61,095 nucleotides of DNA from Streptococcus hyovaginalis DSM 12219 (GTDB taxonomy: Bacteria; Bacillota; Bacilli; Lactobacillales; Streptococcaceae). The stretch covers positions 1 through 61,095 of the forward strand of contig NZ_ATVP01000013.1 in the NCBI RefSeq assembly GCF_000420785.1, read 5' to 3'. The position numbers and the translations under genes were made by a program. The notes beneath the pieces are model-generated. The model saw only the letters and a list, made by a program, of their open reading frames with translations, made no database searches and had not been told where the DNA came from. Of this stretch, positions 1 through 9,383 are shown piece by piece; the stretch's first letter is position 1, and every line of letters starts with the position of its first letter.

Positions 1-24
1 CCCCACTTGCGAGACAACTTCTAT

Positions 25-53
25 ATTCTAGCAAACATCGCTTCTCTTGTCAA
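25..53 (-). promoter_or_regulatory. Strong promoter pointing out of the window
   Basis: On the minus strand TTGACA (48-53) and TAGAAT (25-30) are separated by exactly 17 bases, with an A/T-rich tract upstream (about 62-85) that could act as an UP element. This is the form of stable-RNA promoters. Transcription would leave the window at base 1, so the target is unseen; an rRNA or tRNA operon is an inference from promoter strength only. Confidence 0.6.
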
Positions 54-141
54 CTACTTTGTTAGTTTTTTTTGTTTTCGTTAACCTATAGCTCTGTTTG
101 GAACTTTTCTATAATACTACACTACAATATTAATTGTCAAC

Positions 142-378
142 CTATTTTTGAAGTTTTTTCCAAACTATGATAGCATCTTGCTTTAACGACTCCTGGACAT
201 CTATGATTCTTTGATTGCTTGATCCCCTAAACTGTAACGTCAAATCGCGTTTCCTAAAATCATAGCGACCGTCTACCAAGATATCTACCAATCGTAACAT
301 TTCCATTTTATCTTCTGTTTCCAACTCTAGCTCGTCCAGACATTTATTCTTTCTTGTTCCTTCTTCATTCTCTAATAT
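142..378 (-). pseudogene. nrdG: nrdG 3' remnant (anaerobic RNR activase)
   Basis: The translation carries DILVDGRYDF..KRDLTLQFRGSSNQRIIDVQ, which I recognise as the C-terminal signature of NrdG, the radical-SAM activase of class III ribonucleotide reductase. Only about 75 codons remain, and the reading frame runs into an in-frame TAA (379-381) going upstream. The N-terminal radical-SAM CxxxCxxC region is absent, so the piece cannot work. No nrdD is next to it. An active copy may exist elsewhere in the genome. The family call is by eye. Confidence 0.7.
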
Positions 379-739
379 TTAAGCACAATTCTATGAGGTC
401 GTGTTAGGTGCAAGAACTAATTACAGAAAGTATACCTTGAACAACTCCAAACTAACTTTTGCTAAGACTAAAGTATCAGTAACAAATAAAAAGAGATTAC
501 ATACAATAGCAAATTTTTATTTTTCAAATGTTAGCAATTTTAATCGAATTGAATCATTATCTAAGAAATAAAGAGAACAAGAATTTTCATATTCTTTTAA
601 AACTACTATGATGGTGCTATAAGGCTGTAGTAGGTAAACTCATAATAGAAAATGATAGGGCATTTTAGATGGTATACAAAATATCCCACATAGTTTGTAA
701 TGAACTGCGACTAAATAACTCATTAGAAAGATGTAAAAA
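379..739. other. No gene seen
   Basis: This is AT-rich sequence with frequent stops in all frames. It may hold the decayed 5' part of the ISL3 element that becomes recognisable from about 740, but I could not align it to a transposase. Confidence 0.5.
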
Positions 740-1453
740 CCGTTCAAGGAGTCGCCGTGGACATGTCTGATAGTTGCATTCCCTTCATTAAGAGCCTCGC
801 CCCCTTATTTTTAGGCTTAGTCTGAAACAGTTCGCTAGATTCTTTCACTTCCCAATGCTCGCATTGTCCTTAATATTTTCACATCATGTAGCACCCATAA
901 CACCTTCTAAAATCGCCACCATGAAGACTTTTACTCCCTCAATCTTTAGCTTATCTAACTACGAAGAATCACTGGTGGATTTTGCATAAAAATAGTCAGA
1001 AACTAGGTCCAAAAAAACTTCTATTCAAAGGGCTTTCGATAAATCTTAATCCCATGTGAGATTCTCCAGAAGACCTTGCCCTTATCTAAGGAAGTACGCT
1101 TTTACTATGATCTTTATCAACTTTTGCTTTTTCATTTTCAAGAGAAACAAACTAGCTTTTTTTGACTTAATTGAAGTAAATCTCAAAGGAGTTTCATGTC
1201 ATATTCAAAACTTTTTTGAGATACAATACTATGTCATTAACACCATAGAGCTTCCCAATTCTAACGCTAAGATAGAAGTATTCAATAAGATCATCAATAG
1301 CATCAAACACAAAACATTTGAATTCAAGAACTTTATACTAAAATACTCATCGTTTTGAGTACTAAAAGCGTCCGAGAGTGATCCTTTTAGGTTAGCTCTA
1401 GAAAACGGTAAAGAAACAACTATGAGTCATACACTACAGTTGACAAAGAGTCC
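740..1453 (+). pseudogene. Decayed ISL3-family transposase
   Basis: Three translated patches in changing frames match ISL3 (IS1193-like) transposases. They are VDMSDSCIPFIK near 757-790, YDLYQLLLFHFQEKQ near 1104-1150, and ELPNSNAKIEVFNKI followed by FEFKNF near 1248-1335. Frameshifts and stops separate them. The stretch CACTACAGTTGACAAAGAG near 1431-1449 looks like the right terminal repeat of such elements. The 100-codon open frame at 1056-1358 is only the longest unbroken part and is not a gene of its own. A second, independent remnant lies at 59209-60180. Confidence 0.75.
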
Positions 1454-1460
1454 AATCAAA

Positions 1461-1515
1461 AACGCCTGCTTACGAAAGGTTTTTTTAAAATAAAAACCTT
1501 TCGTAAACAAGCGTT
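1461..1515 (-). terminator. Terminator of the ribosomal operon
   Basis: A long near-perfect inverted repeat (arms about 1461-1485 and 1492-1515) is centred on ACGAAAGGTTTTT and its complement. On the minus strand it ends GGCGTTTTTG, as expected for an intrinsic terminator about 120 bases past the rplQ stop. Confidence 0.65.
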
Positions 1516-1543
1516 ACGTTTATCACACAATATGATGAGTGTT

Positions 1544-1568
1544 CCCACTGGGAAAAATTTCCCAGTGG
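1544..1568. repeat. 11-bp perfect inverted repeat
   Basis: CCACTGGGAAA (1545-1555) is followed by two bases and its exact complement (1558-1568). It lies between rplQ and the main terminator. No T-run follows on either strand, so it is more likely an mRNA 3' structure or processing site than a terminator. Confidence 0.5.
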
Positions 1569-1636
1569 TAGACCAGAGCTAGACTAAGAAAGGCACACCT
1601 TCCCATCATCATAACACTCAACAAAATTGATAAAAA

Positions 1637-2023
1637 TTAAATAAGTTCAATAATTGCCATTGGGGCAGCGTCACCACGACGTGGTTCTGTTTTAAGAATA
1701 CGAGTGTATCCACCGTTACGTTCTGCATAACGTGGTGCTAACTCAGAGAACAATTTTTGAAGAGCAGTTGTTGATGTGTATTTATCATTCGCTTCATCAT
1801 AGTTTTCTGATGCAATTTCGTTACGTACAAATGCAGCTGCTTGACGACGTGCATGCAAATCACCACGTTTACCAAGAGTAATCATTTTTTCAACGGTTTT
1901 ACGGATTTCTTTAGCACGAGCTTCAGTTGTTACAATTGATTCGTTGATCAAAAGATCTGTAGTCAAATCACGCAACATTGCTTTACGTTGTGAGCTAGTG
2001 CGTCCTAGTTTACGGTAAGCCAT
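1637..2023 (-). CDS. rplQ: 50S ribosomal protein L17
   Basis: This is bL17 of the large subunit, 128 residues, the usual length. The N-terminus [20 protein letters not shown] is diagnostic, as is the basic helix [15 protein letters not shown]. The start has AGGAGG five bases before ATG. It is the last gene of the long ribosomal operon, 14 bases after rpoA, and is followed by the hairpins at 1544-1568 and 1461-1515. Confidence 0.98.
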   Translation of the reverse strand: MAYRKLGRTSSQRKAMLRDLTTDLLINESIVTTEARAKEIRKTVEKMITLGKRGDLHARRQAAAFVRNEIASENYDEANDKYTSTTALQKLFSELAPRYAERNGGYTRILKTEPRRGDAAPMAIIELI

Positions 2024-2037
2024 GTTATCCTCCTATT

Positions 2038-2976
2038 TTATTTATCGTTTTTTAGTCCTAAACCTAAATCAGCAAGTTTAACCTTAACTTCTTCAAGGCT
2101 CTTACGACCAAGGTTACGGACTTTCATCATTTCTGGTTCAGTCTTCTCTGTTAAATCGTGAACAGTATTAATGCCTGCACGTTTCAAACAGTTGTAAGAA
2201 CGAACTGACAAATCTAATTCTTCAATGGTACGGTCTAGAACCTTCTCGTCATTAGCTGCTTCAGCCTCTTTCATAACATCCGTAGTTTTAGCTACTTCTG
2301 TTAGATCTGTAAAGAGATTCAAATGTTCAATTAAAACACGAGCAGACAAACCTAACGCATCTTCAGGAATGATTGTGCCATTAGTCATGATTTCAATAGT
2401 TAATTTATCAAAGCCATCATTACTACCTACACGAGCAGGTTCAACTTGATAATTAACTTTTTTCACTGGCGTATAAATAGAGTCTACAGCCAATGTGCCT
2501 ACTGGTGCGTCGTCTTTCTTATTGCCTTCTGCAGCAACATAACCACGATTGGTAGCTACTGTCATGCTGGCTTTAAAAGAAGCACCTTCAGCGATTGTAA
2601 ACAGATAATGATCTGAGTTAACAATCTCAACATCGCTATCAGTCAAGATATCTCCAGCAGTTACTTCCGCTGGTCCTTGGACATCAAGTTCAATAATTTT
2701 TTCGTCTTCGACGTAAGATTTTACAGCAAGTCCTTTAACGTTAAGAATAATCTGCATGACATCTTCACGTACTCCCGGTACAGTATCAAACTCGTGAAGT
2801 ACTCCATCAATCTTAATCGAGGTAACCGCAGCCCCTGGAAGAGATGAAAGAAGTACACGACGAAGAGAGTTACCTAAGGTTGTTCCATAACCACGTTCAA
2901 GTGGTTCAATAACAAACTTACCATAATCTTTATTTTCATCAATTTTTGTTATTATTGGTTTTTCAAACTCAATCAT
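2038..2976 (-). CDS. rpoA: RNA polymerase alpha subunit
   Basis: This 312-residue protein has both alpha domains. The N-terminal dimerisation and assembly domain (about 1-230) carries [20 protein letters not shown]. The C-terminal DNA-binding domain (about 245-312) carries the helix-hairpin-helix [20 protein letters not shown] that contacts UP elements and activators. GAGGGG lies seven bases before ATG. It follows rpsK and precedes rplQ, the standard alpha-operon position, so polymerase and ribosome synthesis are coupled. Confidence 0.98.
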   Translation of the reverse strand: MIEFEKPIITKIDENKDYGKFVIEPLERGYGTTLGNSLRRVLLSSLPGAAVTSIKIDGVLHEFDTVPGVREDVMQIILNVKGLAVKSYVEDEKIIELDVQGPAEVTAGDILTDSDVEIVNSDHYLFTIAEGASFKASMTVATNRGYVAAEGNKKDDAPVGTLAVDSIYTPVKKVNYQVEPARVGSNDGFDKLTIEIMTNGTIIPEDALGLSARVLIEHLNLFTDLTEVAKTTDVMKEAEAANDEKVLDRTIEELDLSVRSYNCLKRAGINTVHDLTEKTEPEMMKVRNLGRKSLEEVKVKLADLGLGLKNDK

Positions 2977-3019
2977 TTATTTACCCCTCGAAACGAATCT
3001 GTGTACTGTATAGTTATGA

Positions 3020-3403
3020 TTACACACGACGACGTTTTGGAGGACGAGCACCATTATGTGGTACAGGAGTAACATCGCGGATAGCAGTTACTTCGAGACC
3101 TGCAGCAGCAAGAGCACGAATCGCTGACTCACGACCAGAACCCGGGCCTTTTACAGTTACTTCAACTGTTTTCAAACCATGTTCTTGAGCTGATTTTGCA
3201 GCAGCTTCTGATGCCATTTGTGCCGCAAATGGAGTAGACTTACGAGAGCCTTTGAAACCAAGAGCACCAGCTGATGACCAAGCAATAGCATTACCGTGCA
3301 CATCTGTAATCATAACAATAGTGTTGTTAAATGTAGCGTGAATGTGAGCAATACCTGACTCAATATTCTTTTTCACACGACGTTTACGTGTTGGTTTAGC
3401 CAA
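3020..3403 (-). CDS. rpsK: 30S ribosomal protein S11
   Basis: This is uS11 of the small-subunit platform, 127 residues. The features [31 protein letters not shown] and the C-terminal [13 protein letters not shown] are typical. The start codon is TTG (3401-3403), fixed by the tight AGGAGG upstream and by the family N-terminus [16 protein letters not shown]. It sits between rpsM and rpoA. Confidence 0.97.
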   Translation of the reverse strand: MAKPTRKRRVKKNIESGIAHIHATFNNTIVMITDVHGNAIAWSSAGALGFKGSRKSTPFAAQMASEAAAKSAQEHGLKTVEVTVKGPGSGRESAIRALAAAGLEVTAIRDVTPVPHNGARPPKRRRV

Positions 3404-3420
3404 TTTTATTACCTCCTATT

Positions 3421-3786
3421 TTATTTTTTCTTACCTGCAATCGCAACGGCTTTACCTTTACGAGTACGAGCATTGTTTTTTGTGTTTTGTCCACGGACAG
3501 GAAGCCCACGACGATGACGGATTCCACGGTATGATCCGATTTCCATCAAACGTTTAATGTTCAAGTTAACTTCGCGACGAAGATCACCTTCAACTTTAAT
3601 CGCATCAACTTCACGACGGATAGCATCTTCTTGATCTGTTGTTAAATCTTTAACACGGATATCTTCTGAGACACCTGCAGCAGCCAAGATCTTTTTAGAT
3701 GTTGTTAGTCCGATACCGTATACGTAAGTAAGTGAAATTACTACACGTTTGTCATTTGGAATATCAACTCCAGCAATACGAGCCAT
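3421..3786 (-). CDS. rpsM: 30S ribosomal protein S13
   Basis: This is uS13 of the small-subunit head, 121 residues. [21 protein letters not shown] opens the protein and [13 protein letters not shown] with the basic tail closes it; the tail reaches the P-site tRNA and the B1 bridges. The start has AAGGAG before ATG. It lies 17 bases before rpsK and just after rpmJ, as in other Firmicutes. Confidence 0.98.
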   Translation of the reverse strand: MARIAGVDIPNDKRVVISLTYVYGIGLTTSKKILAAAGVSEDIRVKDLTTDQEDAIRREVDAIKVEGDLRREVNLNIKRLMEIGSYRGIRHRRGLPVRGQNTKNNARTRKGKAVAIAGKKK

Positions 3787-3803
3787 TTTTTCTCCTTTCT
3801 AAA

Positions 3804-3920
3804 TTATCCTTGACGTTGTTTGTGTTTTGGATTTGTTGGACAAATTACCATAACACGGCCATTACGGCGAATCACTTTACAGTGTTCGCAAATTGGTTTA
3901 ACCGATGGTCTTACCTTCAT
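3804..3920 (-). CDS. rpmJ: 50S ribosomal protein L36
   Basis: This 38-codon gene begins [19 protein letters not shown] and ends KHKQRQG. The zinc ligands C11, C14, C27 and H33 of the zinc-ribbon form of bL36 are all present. GGAGGG lies eight bases before the ATG. It sits in its normal place between infA and rpsM. A single zinc-type copy is consistent with streptococci. Confidence 0.96.
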   Translation of the reverse strand: MKVRPSVKPICEHCKVIRRNGRVMVICPTNPKHKQRQG

Positions 3921-3944
3921 GTTCTATCCCTCCAATTATTTCGA

Positions 3945-4163
3945 TTATTTAAAGCGGTATGTGATACGTCCACGCGTCAAATCATATGGGCTCATTTCCA
4001 CTGTCACACGGTCACCAACTAAAATACGAATGTAATTTTTACGGATTTTCCCAGAAACAGTCGCTAAAATTTGATGGCCATTTTCTAATTCAACTGTAAA
4101 CATAGCGTTAGGCATGGTTTCAACTACCTTACCTTCAATTTCAATCACGTCTTCTTTTGCCAC
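3945..4163 (-). CDS. infA: Translation initiation factor IF-1
   Basis: This is IF-1, a 72-residue single OB-fold protein that binds the ribosomal A site during initiation. The sequence [20 protein letters not shown] and the core [25 protein letters not shown] are highly characteristic. The start codon is GTG (4161-4163), preceded by GAGGGGG. It lies between adk and rpmJ in the operon. Confidence 0.97.
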
Positions 4164-4280
4164 GCAAAAGTCCCCCTCTAAATTTCGATTTGATTTCCCC
4201 TGAAAGACAGAGGTAACAATTATAAGTCAGACTAAGTTATTCTACCACATCTGGGTTTATATAGCAAGCATGATCGCTAA

Positions 4281-4922
4281 TTATTTAATACGATCAATCG
4301 CTTCCTTAACATCTTTAAAGACTTGGTCAATTTCTTGGTTGCCTTCAATATCTGTCACTAGATCTTGCCCACGGTAATGTTCTAAGATTGGTTGTCCTTG
4401 TGAAATATTAACATCCAAACGTCGTTTAACTGTCTCAGGTTTATCATCTTCACGTTGATAATAATCATCTTCGTTGTAATCACCTGCTGGAGGGTTAAAT
4501 ACTTTATGGAATGTCTCGCCAGTCTCTTTATGGATGATGCGACCACTAAGGCGTTCAACCAAACTTTCAGGATCAACATCAATATTGATCACTCCGTCAA
4601 GTTGCAATCCCAATTCGGATAGCGTTTGATCCAATGCATACGCTTGGTCAATCGTGCGTGGGTAACCATCCAACAAGAAACCTTTTTCTTTAATATCAGG
4701 TTCAGCTAATCGTTCTTTTACGATACCATTTGTTACCTCATCCGGTACCAATTCGCCTTTATCAATATATGATTTAGCAAGTTTGCCCATTTCGGTTTCG
4801 TTTTTCATGGCTGCACGAAACATATCTCCGGTAGAGATATGTGAAATTCCATAGGTTTCCACAATTTTCGCTGCTTGTGTTCCCTTACCTGCACCAGGTA
4901 GTCCCATAATTAAAAGATGCAT
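4281..4922 (-). CDS. adk: Adenylate kinase
   Basis: The enzyme converts ATP and AMP to two ADP. The P-loop [10 protein letters not shown] is at residues 7-16, the AMP-binding stretch [10 protein letters not shown] follows, and [10 protein letters not shown] is present. The LID region [15 protein letters not shown] has no zinc cysteines, unlike Bacillus Adk. Length is 213 residues, usual for the genus. GGAG precedes ATG. Upstream, between secY and adk, lies a terminator-like hairpin (5011-5052), so expression may be lowered or uncoupled from secY here. Confidence 0.97.
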   Translation of the reverse strand: MHLLIMGLPGAGKGTQAAKIVETYGISHISTGDMFRAAMKNETEMGKLAKSYIDKGELVPDEVTNGIVKERLAEPDIKEKGFLLDGYPRTIDQAYALDQTLSELGLQLDGVINIDVDPESLVERLSGRIIHKETGETFHKVFNPPAGDYNEDDYYQREDDKPETVKRRLDVNISQGQPILEHYRGQDLVTDIEGNQEIDQVFKDVKEAIDRIK

Positions 4923-5010
4923 ATTATTCTCCTTTTTTCCTGTTAGAATAAGATCGTCCTATTATTTTGTGTTTAAACAAATCTGTCACCAAGGACAGAC
5001 TTATTAAAAA

Positions 5011-5052
5011 ACAAAATAGAAGGTTGACATCGTCAACCTAAAGTCTATTTTG
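5011..5052 (-). terminator. Hairpin with T-run between secY and adk
   Basis: On the minus strand the outer arms AAAATAGA and TCTATTTT enclose an inner AGGTTGAC-GAT-GTCAACCT stem and are followed by GTTTTTTAA. The hairpin overlaps the secY stop codon. It has all parts of an intrinsic terminator although adk, infA, rpmJ, rpsM, rpsK, rpoA and rplQ follow on the same strand, so it probably works as a partial terminator or mRNA processing site. Confidence 0.6.
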
Positions 5053-6349
5053 TATTCATGAAGCCTACGTATTTCTTCTTCAATAGATAACCTTCTAACT
5101 GTTTCATACTGTCTATACCTGTTGAAATCAAAATCAATAAACTAGTCCCCCCTAATGCTACCGTAGCTGTTAAATTAAATACTTGCTGTGCTACGATGGG
5201 AATTAGAGAAATAACAGCCAAAAATAAGGAACCAACTGTTGCTAATTTTTTCAATAGTGAAGACATATAAGCCTCTGTTTCTCTTCCAGGTCTCACTCTT
5301 GGGATATAGGAACCATTCTTTTGCAAATTTTCTGCTGTTTTTTCAGGATTAACCTGAACAAAAGTGTAAAAGAACGAAAACAGGACAATTAATAAAGCAT
5401 AGATTCCCATTCCTGCTGGTGTTTGGTAAGAAAAGAGATTTTGTAGAGTGTTCAACCATGGAATGTCATGGTTACTACTTTGAAAGAAGGCCAATATTGA
5501 ACTAGGTGCTGCAGTTATAGAACTTGCAAAGATAACGGGAATTACACCTGCTGGATTCACCTTCAATGGAAGGTATGAACTCGTTGGCGCTCCTTGAGCT
5601 AGTTTGGTGTATTGAATTGGAATTTTATACTCAGCCTGTTGGACAAATGTTGTGAAGAAAACAATTAACAAAACAGCTAATAGTAAGACGCCAACAAAAA
5701 TCCAAGAATTTGTAAGGTCGCTTGCTTTGATATTAACAAAGTAATCTTCATAAATAGCAGAAATCGCTCCTGGCAATGAGGCAATAATCCCAGAAAAAAT
5801 GATCATGGAAATACCATTTCCAAACCCTTTATCCGAAATCTGCTCTCCCAACCAGGTCACAATAATACTTCCAGTTGTTAAAATGACCCCAATAACCACA
5901 TAGGTCTGCCAAGTGGGGGACGTTACTAATTGAATACTTGAAAGGGCATTAAATCCTGCTGTAATACCAATCGATTGAATAAAAGCGAGAACTAATGAGA
6001 TGTAACGTGTTGCTTGGTTTAATTTTCGACGACCTACTTCACCCTGTTTACTCCATTCTACAAATTGTGGGAGAATATCCATTTGCAAGAGTTGAACAAT
6101 GATGGAGGCGGTAATGTAAGGACTCACTCCTAGTGCAAAAACGGAGAATGAACTCATCGCATTACCTGAGACCAAGTTTAACAAATTGAGGAACGGTAAG
6201 TCTGCTAACTGCTCTAAGCTTTGAGCATTAATCCCCGGAACGGTAATATGTGTTCCTAGGCGAAAGATAAATATGATAAACAGTGTAAAAGCAATTTTAC
6301 GTCTTACATTTTTAAGCTTGAGAGCTTCTTTTAGAATTTTGAAAAACAT
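5045..6349 (-). CDS. secY: Sec translocase channel SecY
   Basis: This is the pore subunit of the general secretion translocon, 434 residues with ten predicted membrane segments. The N-terminus LKNVRRKIAFTLFIIFIFRLGTH, the plug region and the C-terminal cytoplasmic loop PGRETEAYMSSLLKKLA are as in SecY rather than the accessory SecY2, and the location after rplO confirms the housekeeping copy. AGGAG precedes ATG. Confidence 0.98.
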   Translation of the reverse strand: MFFKILKEALKLKNVRRKIAFTLFIIFIFRLGTHITVPGINAQSLEQLADLPFLNLLNLVSGNAMSSFSVFALGVSPYITASIIVQLLQMDILPQFVEWSKQGEVGRRKLNQATRYISLVLAFIQSIGITAGFNALSSIQLVTSPTWQTYVVIGVILTTGSIIVTWLGEQISDKGFGNGISMIIFSGIIASLPGAISAIYEDYFVNIKASDLTNSWIFVGVLLLAVLLIVFFTTFVQQAEYKIPIQYTKLAQGAPTSSYLPLKVNPAGVIPVIFASSITAAPSSILAFFQSSNHDIPWLNTLQNLFSYQTPAGMGIYALLIVLFSFFYTFVQVNPEKTAENLQKNGSYIPRVRPGRETEAYMSSLLKKLATVGSLFLAVISLIPIVAQQVFNLTATVALGGTSLLILISTGIDSMKQLEGYLLKKKYVGFMNTK

Positions 6350-6379
6350 AATGAGTTACTCCTATGATTCATGCGAACA

Positions 6380-6402
6380 TAATGAGGGAAGACTCATTAA
6401 AT
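6380..6402. repeat. Small hairpin between rplO and secY
   Basis: AATGAG and CTCATT pair around a short loop (about 6380-6400), just at the end of rplO. A longer relative with the same TTAATG...CATTAA core sits on the other side of rplO at 6861-6950. Confidence 0.4.
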
Positions 6403-6837
6403 AACTTCTACAGAACCACCTTTTTCAACGATAGCTGCTTCTGCTGCTTTAGAGAATTTAGATGCCTTAACATCCAATTTCTTTGTAAGCTCACCATTTG
6501 CAAGGATTTTTACACCTGATTTTTCAGACTTGATAACACCTGCATTTTTAAGTACTGACGGTGATACTTCTGTCCCATCTTCAAAGATATTCAAGGCTTC
6601 AAGACTTACAAGTGCATACTCTTTAGCGTTGATATTGGTGAAGCCGCGTTTTGGAAGACGACGGAACAATGGTGTTTGTCCACCCTCAAAACCGAGGCGT
6701 ACACCGCCACCGCTACGAGCTTTTTGACCTTTTTGACCACGTCCAGATGTTTTACCATTACCAGACGATGTACCGCGTCCAACACGATTGCGGACTTTAC
6801 GAGAACCTTCTGCAGGTTTCAATTCATGAAGTTTCAT
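6397..6837 (-). CDS. rplO: 50S ribosomal protein L15
   Basis: This is uL15, 146 residues. [20 protein letters not shown] starts the protein, and the glycine/arginine-rich [20 protein letters not shown] and [17 protein letters not shown] segments thread into 23S rRNA. AAGGAG precedes ATG. It lies between rpmD and secY. The 112-base gap before it folds into a long hairpin. Confidence 0.98.
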   Translation of the reverse strand: MKLHELKPAEGSRKVRNRVGRGTSSGNGKTSGRGQKGQKARSGGGVRLGFEGGQTPLFRRLPKRGFTNINAKEYALVSLEALNIFEDGTEVSPSVLKNAGVIKSEKSGVKILANGELTKKLDVKASKFSKAAEAAIVEKGGSVEVI

Positions 6838-6860
6838 TTTTTCTCCTTATTTTGTACAAT

Positions 6861-6950
6861 GCTAACGCCTTAATGAGGGGAAAGGACTCCCCATTAAGAC
6901 TCGCCTATACAGTGTTAGATTAGAATAGTTAAACCAATCTAATACAAAAT
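6861..6950 (-). repeat. Long hairpin in the rpmD-rplO spacer
   Basis: Nested inverted repeats fill the spacer: ATTTTGTA with TACAAAAT outside, CTAAC with GTTAG, then CTTAATGGGGA with CCCCTCATTAAG. The structure starts at the rpmD stop and stays in the mRNA ahead of the rplO ribosome-binding site. No T-run follows, so it is not a classical terminator. Confidence 0.5.
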
Positions 6951-7132
6951 TAGTTTGCTTCTTCAACAGTAACCAAGTGAGAAATAGCATTGACCATTCC
7001 ACGGATGGCTGCGTTATCTTCTTTGATTACTGAAGAGTTTAATTTACCAAGTCCAAGGGCAACAACTGTTTTACGTTGTTCTGGTTTACGACCGATTGGA
7101 GACTTAGTCAAAGTAATTTTAATTTGAGCCAT
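6950..7132 (-). CDS. rpmD: 50S ribosomal protein L30
   Basis: This is uL30, 60 residues. [20 protein letters not shown] and the following [14 protein letters not shown] are characteristic of the bacterial short form. AAGGAG precedes ATG. It follows rpsE by 13 bases. Confidence 0.97.
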   Translation of the reverse strand: MAQIKITLTKSPIGRKPEQRKTVVALGLGKLNSSVIKEDNAAIRGMVNAISHLVTVEEAN

Positions 7133-7145
7133 GGTATCTCCTTTC

Positions 7146-7640
7146 TTATGCTAAATCAGAAACTGACACGCCACGAAGTTCTGCAACTTCTTCAGCGCGT
7201 TTAAGTTGTTTCAAACCTTCAACTGTAGCACGAACGATATTGATTGGTGTGTTTGATCCGAGTGATTTAGATGTAATATCCGCAACACCTGCCAACTCGA
7301 TGACGGCACGAACAGCACCACCAGCGGCAACACCAGCACCTTCAACAGCAGGTTTCAACAATACTTTCGCTCCACCAAAGTTTGAGAAAACTTCGTGAGG
7401 AATTGTTGTACCAACCATAGGTACTTCAATCATATTTTTCTTAGCTGCTTCAACAGCTTTACGGATTGCTTCTGGAACCTCTTGAGATTTACCAGTACCA
7501 AATCCTACGCGACCGTTACGGTCACCAACAACAACAAGTGCAGCAAAACGCATATTGCGTCCACCTTTAACAACTTTAGTAACACGATTGATAGCAACAA
7601 CGCGTTCTTCAAGTTCTACTGCATTATCTTTAAATGCCAT
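7146..7640 (-). CDS. rpsE: 30S ribosomal protein S5
   Basis: This is uS5, 164 residues, involved in decoding fidelity and mRNA entry. The double-stranded-RNA-binding N-terminal domain has [20 protein letters not shown]; the C-terminal domain has [26 protein letters not shown] precedes ATG by about ten bases. It is the usual neighbour of rplR and rpmD. Confidence 0.98.
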   Translation of the reverse strand: MAFKDNAVELEERVVAINRVTKVVKGGRNMRFAALVVVGDRNGRVGFGTGKSQEVPEAIRKAVEAAKKNMIEVPMVGTTIPHEVFSNFGGAKVLLKPAVEGAGVAAGGAVRAVIELAGVADITSKSLGSNTPINIVRATVEGLKQLKRAEEVAELRGVSVSDLA

Positions 7641-7658
7641 TATTAAGTGTCCTCCCTA

Positions 7659-8015
7659 TTAGAATTTCAATCCGTTTTCACGAGCTGAATCAGCCAAAGC
7701 CTTAACACGTCCGTGATAGAGATATCCACCGCGGTCAAACACCACTTCAGAAATACCTTTAGCTACTGCGCGTTCAGCAACAAGTTTACCGACAACAACA
7801 GCTTGCTCGGTTTTAGTACCTTTTGAAACGTCTTTATCAAGAGTTGATGCACTTGCGAGCGTTACACCCGCTACGTCATCAATCACTTGAGCGTAGATGC
7901 CTGTATTAGAACGGAAAATGTTCAAACGTGGGCGATCAGCAGTTCCAGAGAGTTTTCCGCGAACGCGACGGTGACGTTTTTGGCGGAGTTTGTTTTTATC
8001 TGGTTTCGAAATCAC
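7659..8015 (-). CDS. rplR: 50S ribosomal protein L18
   Basis: This is uL18, the 5S rRNA-binding protein. [17 protein letters not shown] and [20 protein letters not shown] are diagnostic. Two GTG codons lie nine bases apart in frame (8024 and 8015). I chose the second because GAGGTG stands six bases before it and because it gives 118 residues, the family length, starting [11 protein letters not shown]. The longer reading would add three residues. Confidence 0.93.
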   Translation of the reverse strand: MISKPDKNKLRQKRHRRVRGKLSGTADRPRLNIFRSNTGIYAQVIDDVAGVTLASASTLDKDVSKGTKTEQAVVVGKLVAERAVAKGISEVVFDRGGYLYHGRVKALADSARENGLKF

Positions 8016-8062
8016 AATTTTCACCTCTTAATTTATGATTATTTTGCTTTTAACAAAATAGT

Positions 8063-8074
8063 GACATAAATGTC
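8063..8074. promoter_or_regulatory. ComR-box-like motif (probably fortuitous)
   Basis: GACATAAATGTC in the rplR-rplF spacer equals the core of the ComR box as I remember it from S. pyogenes comX promoters. It lies inside the ribosomal operon, so function is doubtful. It could instead be part of the hairpin formed by GTGACAT and ATGTC-N3-TCAC. Confidence 0.2.
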
Positions 8075-8118
8075 GTCTCACAAAAAGAACGATTCCTCTC
8101 ATGAGAGCTCTACATTTA

Positions 8119-8655
8119 TTATTTACCTGTTTTACCTTCTTTACGGCGAACAAATTCACCAACGTAGCGGATACCTTTACCTTTATATGGTTCAGGTGAA
8201 CGAAGGCTACGGATGTAAGCAGCTGTTTGACCAACAACTTCTTTGTTAATCCCTTCAACGACGATTGAAGTTGGGTTAGCAACAGTAAAAGTAATTCCTT
8301 CTGGTGCTTCAACTTCGTCTTGGTGAGATTTACCGACTGAAAGAACAAGTTTTGAACCTTGAAGTTGTGCACGGTAACCAACCCCACGCATTTCAAGTTC
8401 TTTTTTGAAACCTTCAGAAACACCAACAACCATGTTGTTCAAGTTAGCACGAGTTGTGCCATGGATTGTTTTCATTTCTTTTGAGTCGTTTGGACGGTGA
8501 AGTGTAACTTCAGTTCCTTCAACTTTGATTTCAATGTTTTTGTTAAACTCACGAGTGAGTTCGCCTTTAGGTCCTTTTACAGTAACAACATTGTCTTTGT
8601 TGCTGATTTCAACACCAGCAGGTAATGTGATTACTTTATTACCAATACGTGACAT
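8119..8655 (-). CDS. rplF: 50S ribosomal protein L6
   Basis: This is uL6, 178 residues, near the factor-binding site. [17 protein letters not shown] and the C-terminal [20 protein letters not shown] are conserved. AGGAG lies eleven bases before ATG, a long but normal spacing. The 274-base gap to rpsH holds family A element A1. Confidence 0.98.
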   Translation of the reverse strand: MSRIGNKVITLPAGVEISNKDNVVTVKGPKGELTREFNKNIEIKVEGTEVTLHRPNDSKEMKTIHGTTRANLNNMVVGVSEGFKKELEMRGVGYRAQLQGSKLVLSVGKSHQDEVEAPEGITFTVANPTSIVVEGINKEVVGQTAAYIRSLRSPEPYKGKGIRYVGEFVRRKEGKTGK

Positions 8656-8714
8656 AGTATTATATTCTCCTGTTAGATTGTCAAGCCGCTAAGCGACGAG
8701 TTTTCACGGGGGCA

Positions 8715-8839
8715 AACAAGATATTAGGCCGTTAAACAACTCAAAGAAAAGTATGAAACTCGGCTGAAGATGCTAGCATCTAAGGAGAGTTTATCTTTTT
8801 TCGAAGAGTTGTAGGCATGCTCAATTAGTGTATCTTGTT
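8715..8839 (-). repeat. Family A structured element, copy A1
   Basis: Read on the minus strand, the ends CAAGATA and TATCTTG are inverted. Inside, ACAACTC pairs with GAGTTGT (P1), AAACTC with GAGTTT (P2), and GATGC-TA-GCATC forms the tip (P3). The conserved loop pieces AAAAAAGATAAAC, TCCTT and TTTTC are present. It lies between rpsH and rplF. See the findings for the comparison of all copies. Confidence 0.75.
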
Positions 8840-8929
8840 TTTGTTTGGAATTATCTGATTTGAACATGCACTGAGAACTGTGCAAAATAGATAAACTGAT
8901 TGGTTCTCTACGTACTTTGTATCATGATT

Positions 8930-9328
8930 TTACCAAACGTAAGCAAGCACTTCTCCACCAACGTTCTTTTGACGAGCTTCTTTATCTGTCAAAAGACCTT
9001 CTGATGTAGAAACGATTGCAATTCCAAGTCCGTTAAGAACTTTAGGAATATCTTCACGTTTTGAGTAAACACGAAGACCTGGTTTTGAGACACGTTTCAA
9101 GTTTGTGATAACACGTTCACCGTTTTGCCCATATTTAAGGAAGACACGGATAATACCTTGTTTATCATCTTCGATAACTTCAACGTTTTTTACAAAACCT
9201 TCACGCTTAAGAATTTCAGCAATTCCTTTTTTAATGTTTGATGCAGGCACTTCAAGTACTTCGTGTTTTGCTTGGTTAGCATTACGAATACGTGTCAAAA
9301 AGTCTGCAATTGGGTCAGTCATAACCAT
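8930..9328 (-). CDS. rpsH: 30S ribosomal protein S8
   Basis: This is uS8, 132 residues, a primary 16S rRNA binder. [20 protein letters not shown] and the C-terminal [20 protein letters not shown] are typical. An open frame extends 13 codons upstream, but AGGAG stands ten bases before the ATG at 9328 and the family starts there. It is flanked on both sides by family A elements. Confidence 0.97.
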   Translation of the reverse strand: MVMTDPIADFLTRIRNANQAKHEVLEVPASNIKKGIAEILKREGFVKNVEVIEDDKQGIIRVFLKYGQNGERVITNLKRVSKPGLRVYSKREDIPKVLNGLGIAIVSTSEGLLTDKEARQKNVGGEVLAYVW

Positions 9329-9383
9329 TTTTATATTTCTCCTCTTACTAGTAGTTTGCAATAGCACTTGCTAGTTAATTCAT

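Noticed and set aside
1056..1358. 100-codon plus-strand open frame
   Set aside because: It is the longest unbroken part of an ISL3 transposase remnant. Its first half reads out of frame against the family and only the second half matches.
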